Positions 1 to 7,892 of a DNA stretch of 64,000 nt are shown here, in pieces. Below the pieces are notes generated by a model. It did not search any database, was not told the origin of the DNA, and was given only the letters and a program-made list of their open reading frames with translations. Position 1 is the stretch's first letter, and every line of letters begins with the position of its first letter. The position numbers were made by a program, and so were the translations under genes. The stretch comes from Psychrobacillus lasiicapitis (GTDB lineage: Bacteria > Bacillota > Bacilli > Bacillales_A > Planococcaceae), in the NCBI RefSeq assembly GCF_006861795.1, contig NZ_VDGH01000008.1, positions 1-64,000 on the forward strand, written 5' to 3'.

Positions 1-567
1 TGTAATACCACCAACTACTTTTGGTGTATTTTTTGTATTGAAGCTTTTATTACCTGGATCGATACGTTCTGGAGAGTAAGCGATGAAAATGTCTTCTCCA
101 ACAGTAAATCCTTTATCTTCTAATGCTTTACGGATAATTTCTTCTGTTGTACCAGGGTAAGTTGTCGATTCAAGTACAACTAATGTTCCCGGTTTTGCGT
201 AGTTTGCAATTTCATTTACAGAGCTTTCTACGTAAGAAGTATCTGGTTGTTGGTAAATATCAAGTGGTGTAGGAACGCAAATTGCAACTGCGTCCACTGA
301 ACTGATCGAACCGTAATCAGAAGATGCTCTTAAATGACCAGAGTCTACCATATCTTTTAAGTCATTATCTACTACATCACCGATATAGTTAATACCTTTA
401 TTTACTTGCTCTACTTTTGATTCTTGTACATCGAAACCAATTACATTGTATCCAGCTTTAGCTTTTTCAACTGCAAGTGGTAAACCAACATATCCTAATC
501 CAACCACTCCGATTACGGCTGTGTGGTTTTCAATTTTTGCTAATAATTCTTCATAGTGTGTAGACAT
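1..567 (-). CDS. Nucleotide-sugar dehydrogenase (WbpA/WecC-like), 3' end outside window
   Basis: The gene reads leftward from an ATG at 567 and stays open for 189 codons to the window edge, so the C-terminal part is missing. A good ribosome site (AAGGAGAGA) precedes the start. The N-terminus holds a Rossmann fold with the VVGLGYVGLPLA signature, followed by the conserved SPERIDPG stretch of UDP-glucose/UDP-N-acetylhexosamine 6-dehydrogenases. These enzymes oxidise C6 of a UDP-sugar to a uronic acid using NAD. It lies 19 bp after the Gfo/Idh/MocA oxidoreductase and is the last visible gene of the surface-glycan group. The WbpB-like and WbpE-like neighbours suggest a UDP-GlcNAc-type substrate, but UDP-ManNAc or UDP-Glc cannot be excluded. 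Confidence 0.88.
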   Translation of the reverse strand, partial: MSTHYEELLAKIENHTAVIGVVGLGYVGLPLAVEKAKAGYNVIGFDVQESKVEQVNKGINYIGDVVDNDLKDMVDSGHLRASSDYGSISSVDAVAICVPTPLDIYQQPDTSYVESSVNEIANYAKPGTLVVLESTTYPGTTEEIIRKALEDKGFTVGEDIFIAYSPERIDPGNKSFNTKNTPKVVGGIT

Positions 568-586
568 TTTTGTCTCTCCTTTATAA

Positions 587-1600
587 TTACGAGAATATAA
601 TTCGTTTTCCTGTTTCGGATGATTCGATAATTGCTTCGATTAAACGTACTGGGTTATAGCCGTCTAATCCGCTAACAGCTGGTTCACGGTTTTCGTTAAT
701 CGCCGCTACCATATCTTCGATAATACAGTCATGTCCTTTTTTACCCCAAGGCTCATTTTGTATTTTCGCTTTCAATGCTTCTACTTCATCTTCCGCATAG
801 CCTTCTACATCCCATGTTTCGATGAATAATGCATTTTTACCGCTAACTTTCACACTAGCTGTTTCGCCAAAAATAGACAAAGACTCTTCTAAATTTTGTG
901 GATAAACGGTTGTCGCAGCTTCTACAACTCCAAGTGCTCCACTTTCAAATTCGATTAGTGCAGTTGCAACATCTTCTGTTTCGATATTACGGAATCTTGT
1001 TGCTACCATTCCTTGTACAGATTTTACTGGTCCCATAAACCAAAGAAGCAAGTCTAAATTATGTATTGCTTGGTTCATCAATACGCCGCCATCAAACTTT
1101 TTCGTGCCTCTCCATGGTGCTTGGTCGTAGTATTCTTGTCCTCTATTCCAACGAACAGTTGCATTCGCATGACTAAGCTTACCGAACCTTCCTGCATCCA
1201 TTAGTTCACGCACTTCCATAATAGCTGGACGATAGCGGTTTGGATGTACGATTGCAAGCTTAATACCTTGCTCTTCTGCTACTTCCATCATTTCTTTCGC
1301 ATCAGCAGAGTTCAGTGCCATCGGTTTTTCTGTAATAATATGTCTCTTATGTTTTGCTACAATTTTTGTTAAGTTTGCATGTAAACCAGATGGTACACAA
1401 ATATTTACTACATCAATTTGTGGATTATCTGTTAGCATTTTTTCTAAATCTGTATACTTTAACACGTTTTCATCATCTGTTACTAGTCGTTCTGGGTTTG
1501 TATCACAAATGGCAAACAGATTCGCGCCTTCTGTATTGCGAATGGCAGCTATATGCTTATCTGCGATGAAACCCATACCTACAATTGCAAATTGAATCAT
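587..1600 (-). CDS. Gfo/Idh/MocA-family sugar oxidoreductase (WbpB-like)
   Basis: This 337-residue protein has an N-terminal NAD-binding fold (AIVGMGFIADKH) and the family EKP motif at residues 91-93. A C-terminal substrate domain follows, with the GGVLMNQAIHNLDLL stretch. The family catalyses NAD-linked oxidation or reduction of sugars. Beside a UDP-sugar 6-dehydrogenase and a DegT aminotransferase, the best guess is 3-oxidation of a UDP-N-acetylhexosaminuronate, as done by WbpB/WlbA. Its ATG overlaps the stop of the Wzz-like gene by 4 bp (translational coupling), and GAGGGAG lies upstream. The substrate is inferred from context only. Confidence 0.85.
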   Translation of the reverse strand: MIQFAIVGMGFIADKHIAAIRNTEGANLFAICDTNPERLVTDDENVLKYTDLEKMLTDNPQIDVVNICVPSGLHANLTKIVAKHKRHIITEKPMALNSADAKEMMEVAEEQGIKLAIVHPNRYRPAIMEVRELMDAGRFGKLSHANATVRWNRGQEYYDQAPWRGTKKFDGGVLMNQAIHNLDLLLWFMGPVKSVQGMVATRFRNIETEDVATALIEFESGALGVVEAATTVYPQNLEESLSIFGETASVKVSGKNALFIETWDVEGYAEDEVEALKAKIQNEPWGKKGHDCIIEDMVAAINENREPAVSGLDGYNPVRLIEAIIESSETGKRIIFS

Positions 1601-2337
1601 GCTCTTTTACTCCCTCTTGCTTCTAAAATGTATTTCCATAAAGATAAAATAAGGATTGTAAATAAAATTCCAAGGATGAGCCCAGCTACTGCAGCTTCCA
1701 GTCCATAGGATTTTGTTTTCACTACATATGCTTCTTTAGCAACTGAAGGTTTTTCGTATGAGATAATATCATTTCGTACACGCTGTTCAGTCGCCATTGC
1801 ATTTGTTAAATCCAATTCCGCTTGGCTAAGTAAAGTTGTATAGTTGATTTGTTCTGTTAAGTTATCCGTTTCTGCTAATCCTTTTTTATATGCTTCGATA
1901 CCTTGTTGTAATGTTTTAATTCTGGCTGATTGAGCTAAAGCATATCTTTGTGTTCCATCAATTACTTTATCGTTTTGCGCCATTAAACTTTCCATCAGTT
2001 GTTCGTCAAATAGTGCAAGCTCTTTTGTTACTTGCTCTTTATTATCCCCATAAACCTCTGCTTTAATATACTTTCTAGTAGGGACAAACACTTCTGCTTT
2101 CCCAGTAAAATGTTGACCATAATTCGTCATAATATGGTCAGGATTTGTTAAAGCATCCAGCGCTACTGATCCAGTAAATACAGTACTTCTCCCAACATAT
2201 TCTCCGTCTTTAGGGATGAACATAGAGCCTACATATCCAAGTAAGGCAACAATTACAGGGATAATGATAAACCAAATCTTTTTCCTCCAGAAAAACTCCA
2301 ATGAATCATACAATCGATATGTCTTATTTTCCGTCAT
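1597..2337 (-). CDS. Wzz/CapA-like polysaccharide chain-length determinant
   Basis: The 246-residue protein has a transmembrane segment near residues 18-38, an extracellular middle with predicted helices (about 110-195), and a second transmembrane segment near residues 212-235. This is the two-TM layout of Wzz/YveK chain-length proteins. No tyrosine-kinase (Wze/YveL) domain follows TM2 and no kinase gene is visible nearby, so it resembles a stand-alone polymerisation regulator. AGGAGAAG precedes the ATG. It is coupled to the downstream oxidoreductase by a 4-bp overlap. A 304-bp gap with strong hairpins separates it from the upstream aminotransferase gene. Weak sequence conservation in this family keeps confidence moderate. 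Confidence 0.72.
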   Translation of the reverse strand: MTENKTYRLYDSLEFFWRKKIWFIIIPVIVALLGYVGSMFIPKDGEYVGRSTVFTGSVALDALTNPDHIMTNYGQHFTGKAEVFVPTRKYIKAEVYGDNKEQVTKELALFDEQLMESLMAQNDKVIDGTQRYALAQSARIKTLQQGIEAYKKGLAETDNLTEQINYTTLLSQAELDLTNAMATEQRVRNDIISYEKPSVAKEAYVVKTKSYGLEAAVAGLILGILFTILILSLWKYILEARGSKRA

Positions 2338-2340
2338 TAC

Positions 2341-2510
2341 ACTTCTCCTATCAAATTCGCCTTGCCGAATTTGCTCCTGCGCAAGCTCGTCGCAGGAAAC
2401 ATTGCGCCCAGATTTTTATCGACTTGTTCGATAAATTCCGCTAAAAAATCAGTGGCATCCGCCGAAGGCTTTAACTTTATTCAGCAAGGGGCTTTGTCCC
2501 TTACTGAATC
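2341..2510. repeat. Multi-hairpin intergenic element upstream of wzz
   Basis: This GC-richer block contains four consecutive inverted repeats: 2352-2359/2366-2373 (8 bp), 2375-2381/2391-2397 (7 bp), 2415-2422/2428-2435 (8 bp) and 2480-2490/2498-2508 (11 bp with one mismatch). The 5' edge ends a few bases from the ribosome site of wzz. No open frame spans it. From memory, similar blocks with the GGCATCCGCCGAAGGC core are dispersed in Planococcaceae genomes, so I read it as a mobile or duplicated intergenic repeat. It would form a structured leader in any transcript running from the aminotransferase gene into wzz. Confidence 0.6.
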
Positions 2511-2597
2511 GAATGGTTACTTTCCGTTTGTTTTCCTTACAATTACATTGTAAACAGGTATTGAATGAAGTTAATTAGCTCCTAACAGGCAGTAAGA

Positions 2598-2626
2598 GGG
2601 AAACGTAACAATTACGTCTCCCTCTA
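2598..2626. other. Inverted repeat after the DegT aminotransferase gene
   Basis: GAGGGA and ACGTAA pair with TTACGT and TCCCTC around a short loop, 16-44 bp past the stop of the aminotransferase gene. No U-tract follows on the minus strand, so it may attenuate or stabilise the transcript instead of ending it. Confidence 0.4.
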
Positions 2627-2641
2627 CTATTGAGCATCACA

Positions 2642-3757
2642 TTATTTTCCAGCAAAAAATTCCGCAATTTTCTCTACAACATATTGTTGTTGTTCTTCTT
2701 TTAGCTCTGGGAACATTGGTAAAGAAAGTGCTTGTTTTGCAGCTTTTTCCGCTTTAGGGAAATCGCCTTCTTTATACCCTAAGCTTTCGAAAACAGGTTG
2801 TAGATGCAATGGTAGTGGGTAGTAAATCATTGTAGATACACCGTTTTCTTTTAAGAACGCTTGTAATTCATCACGGCGTTCTATCAAGATCGTATATTGA
2901 TGGAACACATGGTGGAAACCTTCCACAACAACAGGTGTTTTTACATGGTCTGCCACTTTTTCGTTTAATAAAGCCGTATAGTAATCTGCATGTGTTTTAC
3001 GTTGTTCGCTCCATGTATCTAAATGAGGGAATTTCACATTTAGTACAGCAGCTTGTAACTCATCTAAACGGCTGTTATATCCAAGTACGCTATGGTAATA
3101 CTTTGGCTTACTTCCGTGTACACGAATAACACGACTTTTTTCTGCAAGATCGTCATTGTTCGTTACAACCATTCCACCGTCACCATATGCACCAAGGTTT
3201 TTCGTTGGGAAGAAACTATATGTCGCAGCGTCTCCTAGTTCACCAACTGTATATTCCCCTTGTTTTGCGCCAATTGCTTGTGCAGCATCTTCTATAACAA
3301 CTAAATTATGCTTATCCGCGATTTCACGAATGCGAACCATATCAGCCATTTGTCCATAAAGATGTACGGGAATAATTGCTTTAGTTCTTTCAGTTATATG
3401 TTTTTCGATTTCTTCTGGATCTAAGTTGAATGAAATCGGATCTATGTCTGCATAAACAGGCTTAGCTCCAGCTCTTACGATTGCTCCGCCTGTAGCAAAA
3501 AACGTAAATGGTGTTGTGATAACTTCATCTCCAGCACCGATTCCTGCAGCTTGTAGTGCTATGTGAATTGCGTCACTCCCATTTCCACAGCCAATACCGT
3601 GGGCAACATGACTATACTTGGCAAGATCTGCCTCTATTTTTTTAACATTATCCCCTAGGATAAATTGCGAGCTACTCATAACGCCATCTAAGGCTTCTAA
3701 TACTTCACTTTTTAAAGATGCGTACTGCTCAGATAAATCTAACATTGGTACTTTCAT
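2642..3757 (-). CDS. DegT/DnrJ/EryC1/StrS aminotransferase (WbpE-like)
   Basis: This 371-residue PLP enzyme transfers an amino group, usually from glutamate, to a keto-sugar nucleotide. The PLP lysine is K186 in SFFPTKNLGAYGDGG, and D157 in the VIEDAAQ stretch should contact the pyridine nitrogen. The N-terminal PMLDLSEQY and the FILG segment are typical of the family. Beside WbpA- and WbpB-like genes it probably makes a 3-amino sugar (UDP-GlcNAc3NA type). The matching N-acetyltransferase (WbpD) is not in the window. The ribosome site (GGTTGGTG) is weaker than for its neighbours. The gene lies 43 bp before the end of the tagO-like gene on the same strand. Confidence 0.88.
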   Translation of the reverse strand: MKVPMLDLSEQYASLKSEVLEALDGVMSSSQFILGDNVKKIEADLAKYSHVAHGIGCGNGSDAIHIALQAAGIGAGDEVITTPFTFFATGGAIVRAGAKPVYADIDPISFNLDPEEIEKHITERTKAIIPVHLYGQMADMVRIREIADKHNLVVIEDAAQAIGAKQGEYTVGELGDAATYSFFPTKNLGAYGDGGMVVTNNDDLAEKSRVIRVHGSKPKYYHSVLGYNSRLDELQAAVLNVKFPHLDTWSEQRKTHADYYTALLNEKVADHVKTPVVVEGFHHVFHQYTILIERRDELQAFLKENGVSTMIYYPLPLHLQPVFESLGYKEGDFPKAEKAAKQALSLPMFPELKEEQQQYVVEKIAEFFAGK

Positions 3758-3800
3758 TTCGTTTACACCAACCTATCAATGAATTTTAATATGTAAAGCG

Positions 3801-4865
3801 CTAATTGCGCTTATACCCAACAACTTTACGAAATACGGATAATATTGGTCGATAGTCATCATTTACGAGACCTATTTTTTCTGCAACAATTTCAAATGCA
3901 ATTAATATGAAAACTAGGATGAAAATAGCCCATCTTAGTGTAAGTGTTTCAAATGTGATTGCTGCAATACTAAATATTAAACCAAATCCATATATAACTA
4001 ACACAGTATCACGATGCGATAATCCTAATGCTAACAAGCGGTGATGTAAATGGGATTTATCGGCAACGGATATTGGTTTCCTATTGACAACTCTGCGTAT
4101 AATCGCAAACGATGTATCGAATATCGGTACACCTAATATCATAACCGGTACGACAAAGCTAAATAACGTAACACTTTTGAACAAACCTAATAATGATAAA
4201 ATAGCGATCGAATAACCTAAGAACATGGATCCTGTATCACCCATGAAAATTTTCGCAGGGTAAAAATTATGAAATAGAAATCCAAGTGTACTACCAAGTA
4301 ATATTAACGATAGAGTCAGTATTAACATTTTGTCTGCAGAAAATGCTAAAAATGCAATACTTGCAAATACGATAGATGAAATACCAGCGGATAAACCGTC
4401 CAGTCCATCAATTAAGTTAATCGCATTTGTAATGGCTAAAATCCAAAACAATGTTACAACGTATGAGAATATCCCAAGATCAAATACTCCGATGAATGGA
4501 ATATTTAATACTTCCACTGTTAAGCCGCTTCCCATTACTGCACATGCAGCTAAAATCTGACCTAAAAGCTTAATTTTCGCGGATATTTCATATTTATCGT
4601 CTATGATTCCCAAAACAATGATGATCAATGCACCAACCATTATTCCGGTAATTTTAGCTTCATATAACCCAGCAACAAAGTAACCAACTGTTACAGCAAT
4701 AAAAATTGCAAGACCACCAAGCCGCGGCATCACATTCTGATGCACTTTTCGTTTATTCGGTTTATCTACAGCTCCGATCTTATGAGCAAGTTTTATAACA
4801 AGTGGCGTAACAGCTATTGCCGTTACCATAGAAATGATAAAAGCAAGAAGTAATTTTATGTCCAA
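3801..4865 (-). CDS. tagO: Undecaprenyl-phosphate N-acetylhexosamine-1-P transferase (WecA/TagO/MraY family)
   Basis: This polytopic membrane enzyme (about 10-11 TM segments) moves GlcNAc-1-P from UDP-GlcNAc onto undecaprenyl phosphate, the first step of wall teichoic acid or other wall-glycan synthesis. Family motifs are present: AVDKPNKRKVH, the DDKYE acidic pair, NAINLIDGLDGL, GDTGSMFLGY and the HLHHRLL histidine loop. I place the start at TTG 4865, because AAGGATGA lies a normal distance before it. An in-frame ATG at 4874 directly abuts that ribosome site, and the ATG at 4961 has none. The resulting 354 residues match the usual TagO length. It probably initiates the glycan built by the genes that follow. 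Confidence 0.88.
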   Translation of the reverse strand: MDIKLLLAFIISMVTAIAVTPLVIKLAHKIGAVDKPNKRKVHQNVMPRLGGLAIFIAVTVGYFVAGLYEAKITGIMVGALIIIVLGIIDDKYEISAKIKLLGQILAACAVMGSGLTVEVLNIPFIGVFDLGIFSYVVTLFWILAITNAINLIDGLDGLSAGISSIVFASIAFLAFSADKMLILTLSLILLGSTLGFLFHNFYPAKIFMGDTGSMFLGYSIAILSLLGLFKSVTLFSFVVPVMILGVPIFDTSFAIIRRVVNRKPISVADKSHLHHRLLALGLSHRDTVLVIYGFGLIFSIAAITFETLTLRWAIFILVFILIAFEIVAEKIGLVNDDYRPILSVFRKVVGYKRN

Positions 4866-5000
4866 AAATATCATCCTTGTTTTTTTTATATTTTCATTGA
4901 CTATTAAGTTTCTCTTCACAGTAGACGAATTAGCAGCATGAAAGTTTCTTCGATTACTCATTATACTATAAAAATAGATTTGTAACCAAGTATATTATAA

Positions 5001-5050
5001 AGAAAAAAAAGACTGACTTTTCGCCTTATTATAGGCAAAAATCAGTCTTT
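5001..5050 (-). terminator. Intrinsic terminator of the 5073-5483 gene
   Basis: The stem AAAGACTGA (5008-5016) with TCAGTCTTT (5042-5050), plus an inner GCCT/AGGC pair, is followed on the minus strand by about eight U. It separates the small gene from tagO. Confidence 0.85.
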
Positions 5051-5072
5051 TGATGCGCAGCTTATTATCTAC

Positions 5073-5483
5073 TTATGAAAACTCCGGCCAATTCGTTTGA
5101 TACTCATCGCCCTCGATCTTTTCGAGCGTACGGTATTTAAAAGGAACTAAGTCATTCATTTGTAATTCTTCTAACGCTCTTTCTAATGGTAATAGCTGAA
5201 AACTATCGTCTTCTTCTATAATCAAGTATGCTCCTGCAACTTTTCCGTTCTCTTTCGTATTGATGCGAATAAAAGCCGGGAAAAACAAATCATTACTTGA
5301 TTGGATAACAGAAGAAGCTAGTACTACATGTTCACCATCTTCGACAATATGATCTTGATCGATTTTATCGAATACTTTTACAGCCCATGCTTGACGTTTA
5401 TAAAAACCTATTACTTTTGGAGCATTTTCTTCGATTGATGAATTAGGTGAAGCATTCTCATTATTTTTTTCTTCCGAATACAT
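5073..5483 (-). CDS. Conserved-looking small cytosolic protein, function unknown
   Basis: A 136-residue acidic protein without signal peptide or membrane segment. The first 25 residues are Asn/Glu-rich and probably disordered. The rest looks like a mixed alpha/beta domain, with FYKRQAWAVKVF, HVVLASSVIQ and GAYLIIEEDDSF strand-like stretches. GGAGGGAAG precedes the ATG at a good distance and a strong terminator follows, so it is a real single-gene unit. I do not recognise the family. It sits between the tagO-like gene and the secreted glycosidase gene, 124 bp from the latter. Confidence 0.8.
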   Translation of the reverse strand: MYSEEKNNENASPNSSIEENAPKVIGFYKRQAWAVKVFDKIDQDHIVEDGEHVVLASSVIQSSNDLFFPAFIRINTKENGKVAGAYLIIEEDDSFQLLPLERALEELQMNDLVPFKYRTLEKIEGDEYQTNWPEFS

Positions 5484-5607
5484 GTACTTCCCTCCACAGT
5501 TAGCAAAAATCCATACTGATTACGTTATCACACATCAAAAAGGTTCGCAACTTCTAATACTTTTTTACCTTAACTCAGTAGGTTTTTTGTCTCACTAATG
5601 TGTTAGA

Positions 5608-7860
5608 TTAATCTTTATAAATTGCTTGGATATCATCGATGATTATTTCACCATTCGATTTATTTGCATCCTCTGTTTGCATATAGCGTACAGGTAAGTC
5701 CATTTTAAGCGGATATGTTAGGCCAGCTGGGACTTCCGCAGTAACGAATCTCCAATCAGTCCAGCTCACATTTTTATCTAAATCTAGTTGAACTGATTTA
5801 CCAGTTGCATCAATTAGTTGCGTTCTGAGCCAATTTCCTTTGCCATCACCTTTTACCCACATACCAATTTTCTTGGCAGGAGTACTAATCGTTAACTTCG
5901 TTTTAGCACTTACATATGCCCCTGAAGTACCTGTTGTACCTGTGAAATCATAAACTAGTTTAATAGCTTTTGAACCATCACGGTCATTTGTAACCGATTG
6001 AACCGCTACAGATTTTGCTCGATCACTAGTAGCTTCATAGTTTAAGATACCTTTATTAAATGATTCTAATATAGTAGGAGAACCATTCGTTACTTTTAGT
6101 TGGATATTCGCAGTTTTTCCATCATAAGTTACGACACCTGCATACGTACCTGGTTTCGCATTGACTACTTGCTTGCCATTTGTAGTTGTTAAAATAGAAG
6201 ACGTCACTTTACCATTTCCTGATATAGCTACCGGATTCATATACTGATCGATTCCTTTTATTGGAACGGACAAATCTGTATAAGTTTCCCCTTCAAATAC
6301 TTCTACTACAGTTGACTTTGGTATGATCGTTGCAAGAGCACCTGTTTTATATTGGCTAATGAATAATAAAGAATTGGATACCGAACGCTCATGACCATCG
6401 GAAGGTTTGTTTTGAACAGTTACTTTACTATCGCCTAACTCTCTCGTAACTACTGTAGAAGAACCTCCACCATCGAATGTCATTGCGTAAACCGCTCCTA
6501 AATCCTTCATTAGTTTAGCCGTATTTTGCAATGTCAGTCCTTTGCTATCCGTTGATCTTCCATCAATTACTGATGTAAAGATACTTCCATCTTTTTTAAT
6601 ACCTACTGCTGTTCGAGGTGCAACACCAGCAACTTTAATCGTTTGTAATGTACCATTTTTCACCAAATGATAACGTCCGCTTACTGATTCTCTTACATCG
6701 TTCCATTCAGCAGGAGTAAATTTTGTTGAGATTGCAATTTGATCTCCTACTTGCACTTTTTTTAGAAACTCACTTGCAAAGTTATGTCCGGATAAAATAA
6801 CCTCTCCCTTGTTTAACTTCGCGTTTCCAACACCAGTTACATTTTCTAAAACAGTTCCGACTAGTGTTTCGGAGCCGTTTAGTTTTCCTGAATCTATTTT
6901 CACTCGAACTTCTGTACCGAGTTCATTCGTTCCTGTTGTTGCATTGAAATCTCTTGTATAGATTACCAAATGGTTTGCTGATCGTTTGCGATTGACAGAA
7001 TCAATTGCGTAAGACGCTTGCCCATTTACTGAAACATTCATTGCTACTTGAGGTGCACCAATAATAGCTTTACCATCTGCTTTCACGCCTAATACTGCCA
7101 ATTCATTAAGCGGCGTTTGTGATGTAGAAACAATAGATCCGTCCATCATCATTAAATCGATAGGTTGTCCTTGTTTATCGAAGTAATCTGCATTCACCCC
7201 AGCAACTACATGATAGGAATCATTTTGTTCCACACTATTTGCTTGAGAAGATGTTGTTTCTAATCCGACTAATTGATCTTTTGCAAGCTCTGTTTTTAAT
7301 CCGACATTAGAAGTTTTACCATCATATTCAATCACAAATACATTTTGAGCACCTATTGCTCCATCGATATCAAAGTATTTTTTACGAATCCCAGGGGCAA
7401 GCTGTGTAACTTTCTGACTCAACACTTTACCACCAGTTAAAGTAGGTGTAGCTTCTGTCGGATATAACTGAGAAGAATCATTTCCACTAGGTACAGTTGT
7501 TCCTTCTGCATTTGCTAATTCTTTTAGTTTTGCTTTGGAAGGTGTCTTATACTCGACGTACCCTGCCATTTTCGTAATGTACATGCCTCCACCAAGACCA
7601 TATTGACCTCCGTATAAATTATCATAGCGATATACACGGTATTGCTCGCCTGGTTTCAATACTCGTTCGTAAACTAAACCTGCATCTGTACGCTTCCATA
7701 AGTTGATTGGTTTGATTACTTTAATTTTCCCAATTTGACCAGGAACCATTAATATGCCATCCCAATAAACTTTCGTTGCAGCTTGTGCTTGATTTGGTTG
7801 GAATAGAGCGCCCGTGACAATTGCAAAAACAATAAAAAAGTATAGCAATTTTTGTTTCAT
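5608..7860 (-). CDS. Secreted phosphodiester glycosidase-family (NAGPA domain) protein
   Basis: The 750-residue product starts with a clear signal peptide (cleavage after AQA near residue 28). An SH3-like segment follows at about 30-105 (YWDGILMVPGQIGKI). The NAGPA/phosphodiester glycosidase domain spans about 150-500, with GVNADYFD, PRTAVGIKKDG and the DGGGSSTVV signature. The C-terminal third looks like an Ig-like plus beta-sandwich carbohydrate-binding region. The NAGPA domain cleaves sugar-phosphodiester bonds in the human uncovering enzyme; bacterial members act on wall or exopolysaccharide phosphodiesters, so a surface-glycan role is inferred. It follows the beta-propeller gene by 32 bp and is probably co-transcribed with it. 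GAAGGAGA precedes the ATG. Confidence 0.85.
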   Translation of the reverse strand: MKQKLLYFFIVFAIVTGALFQPNQAQAATKVYWDGILMVPGQIGKIKVIKPINLWKRTDAGLVYERVLKPGEQYRVYRYDNLYGGQYGLGGGMYITKMAGYVEYKTPSKAKLKELANAEGTTVPSGNDSSQLYPTEATPTLTGGKVLSQKVTQLAPGIRKKYFDIDGAIGAQNVFVIEYDGKTSNVGLKTELAKDQLVGLETTSSQANSVEQNDSYHVVAGVNADYFDKQGQPIDLMMMDGSIVSTSQTPLNELAVLGVKADGKAIIGAPQVAMNVSVNGQASYAIDSVNRKRSANHLVIYTRDFNATTGTNELGTEVRVKIDSGKLNGSETLVGTVLENVTGVGNAKLNKGEVILSGHNFASEFLKKVQVGDQIAISTKFTPAEWNDVRESVSGRYHLVKNGTLQTIKVAGVAPRTAVGIKKDGSIFTSVIDGRSTDSKGLTLQNTAKLMKDLGAVYAMTFDGGGSSTVVTRELGDSKVTVQNKPSDGHERSVSNSLLFISQYKTGALATIIPKSTVVEVFEGETYTDLSVPIKGIDQYMNPVAISGNGKVTSSILTTTNGKQVVNAKPGTYAGVVTYDGKTANIQLKVTNGSPTILESFNKGILNYEATSDRAKSVAVQSVTNDRDGSKAIKLVYDFTGTTGTSGAYVSAKTKLTISTPAKKIGMWVKGDGKGNWLRTQLIDATGKSVQLDLDKNVSWTDWRFVTAEVPAGLTYPLKMDLPVRYMQTEDANKSNGEIIIDDIQAIYKD

Positions 7861-7892
7861 TTAATTAAATTCTCCTTCATTTCCTTGAGCAG

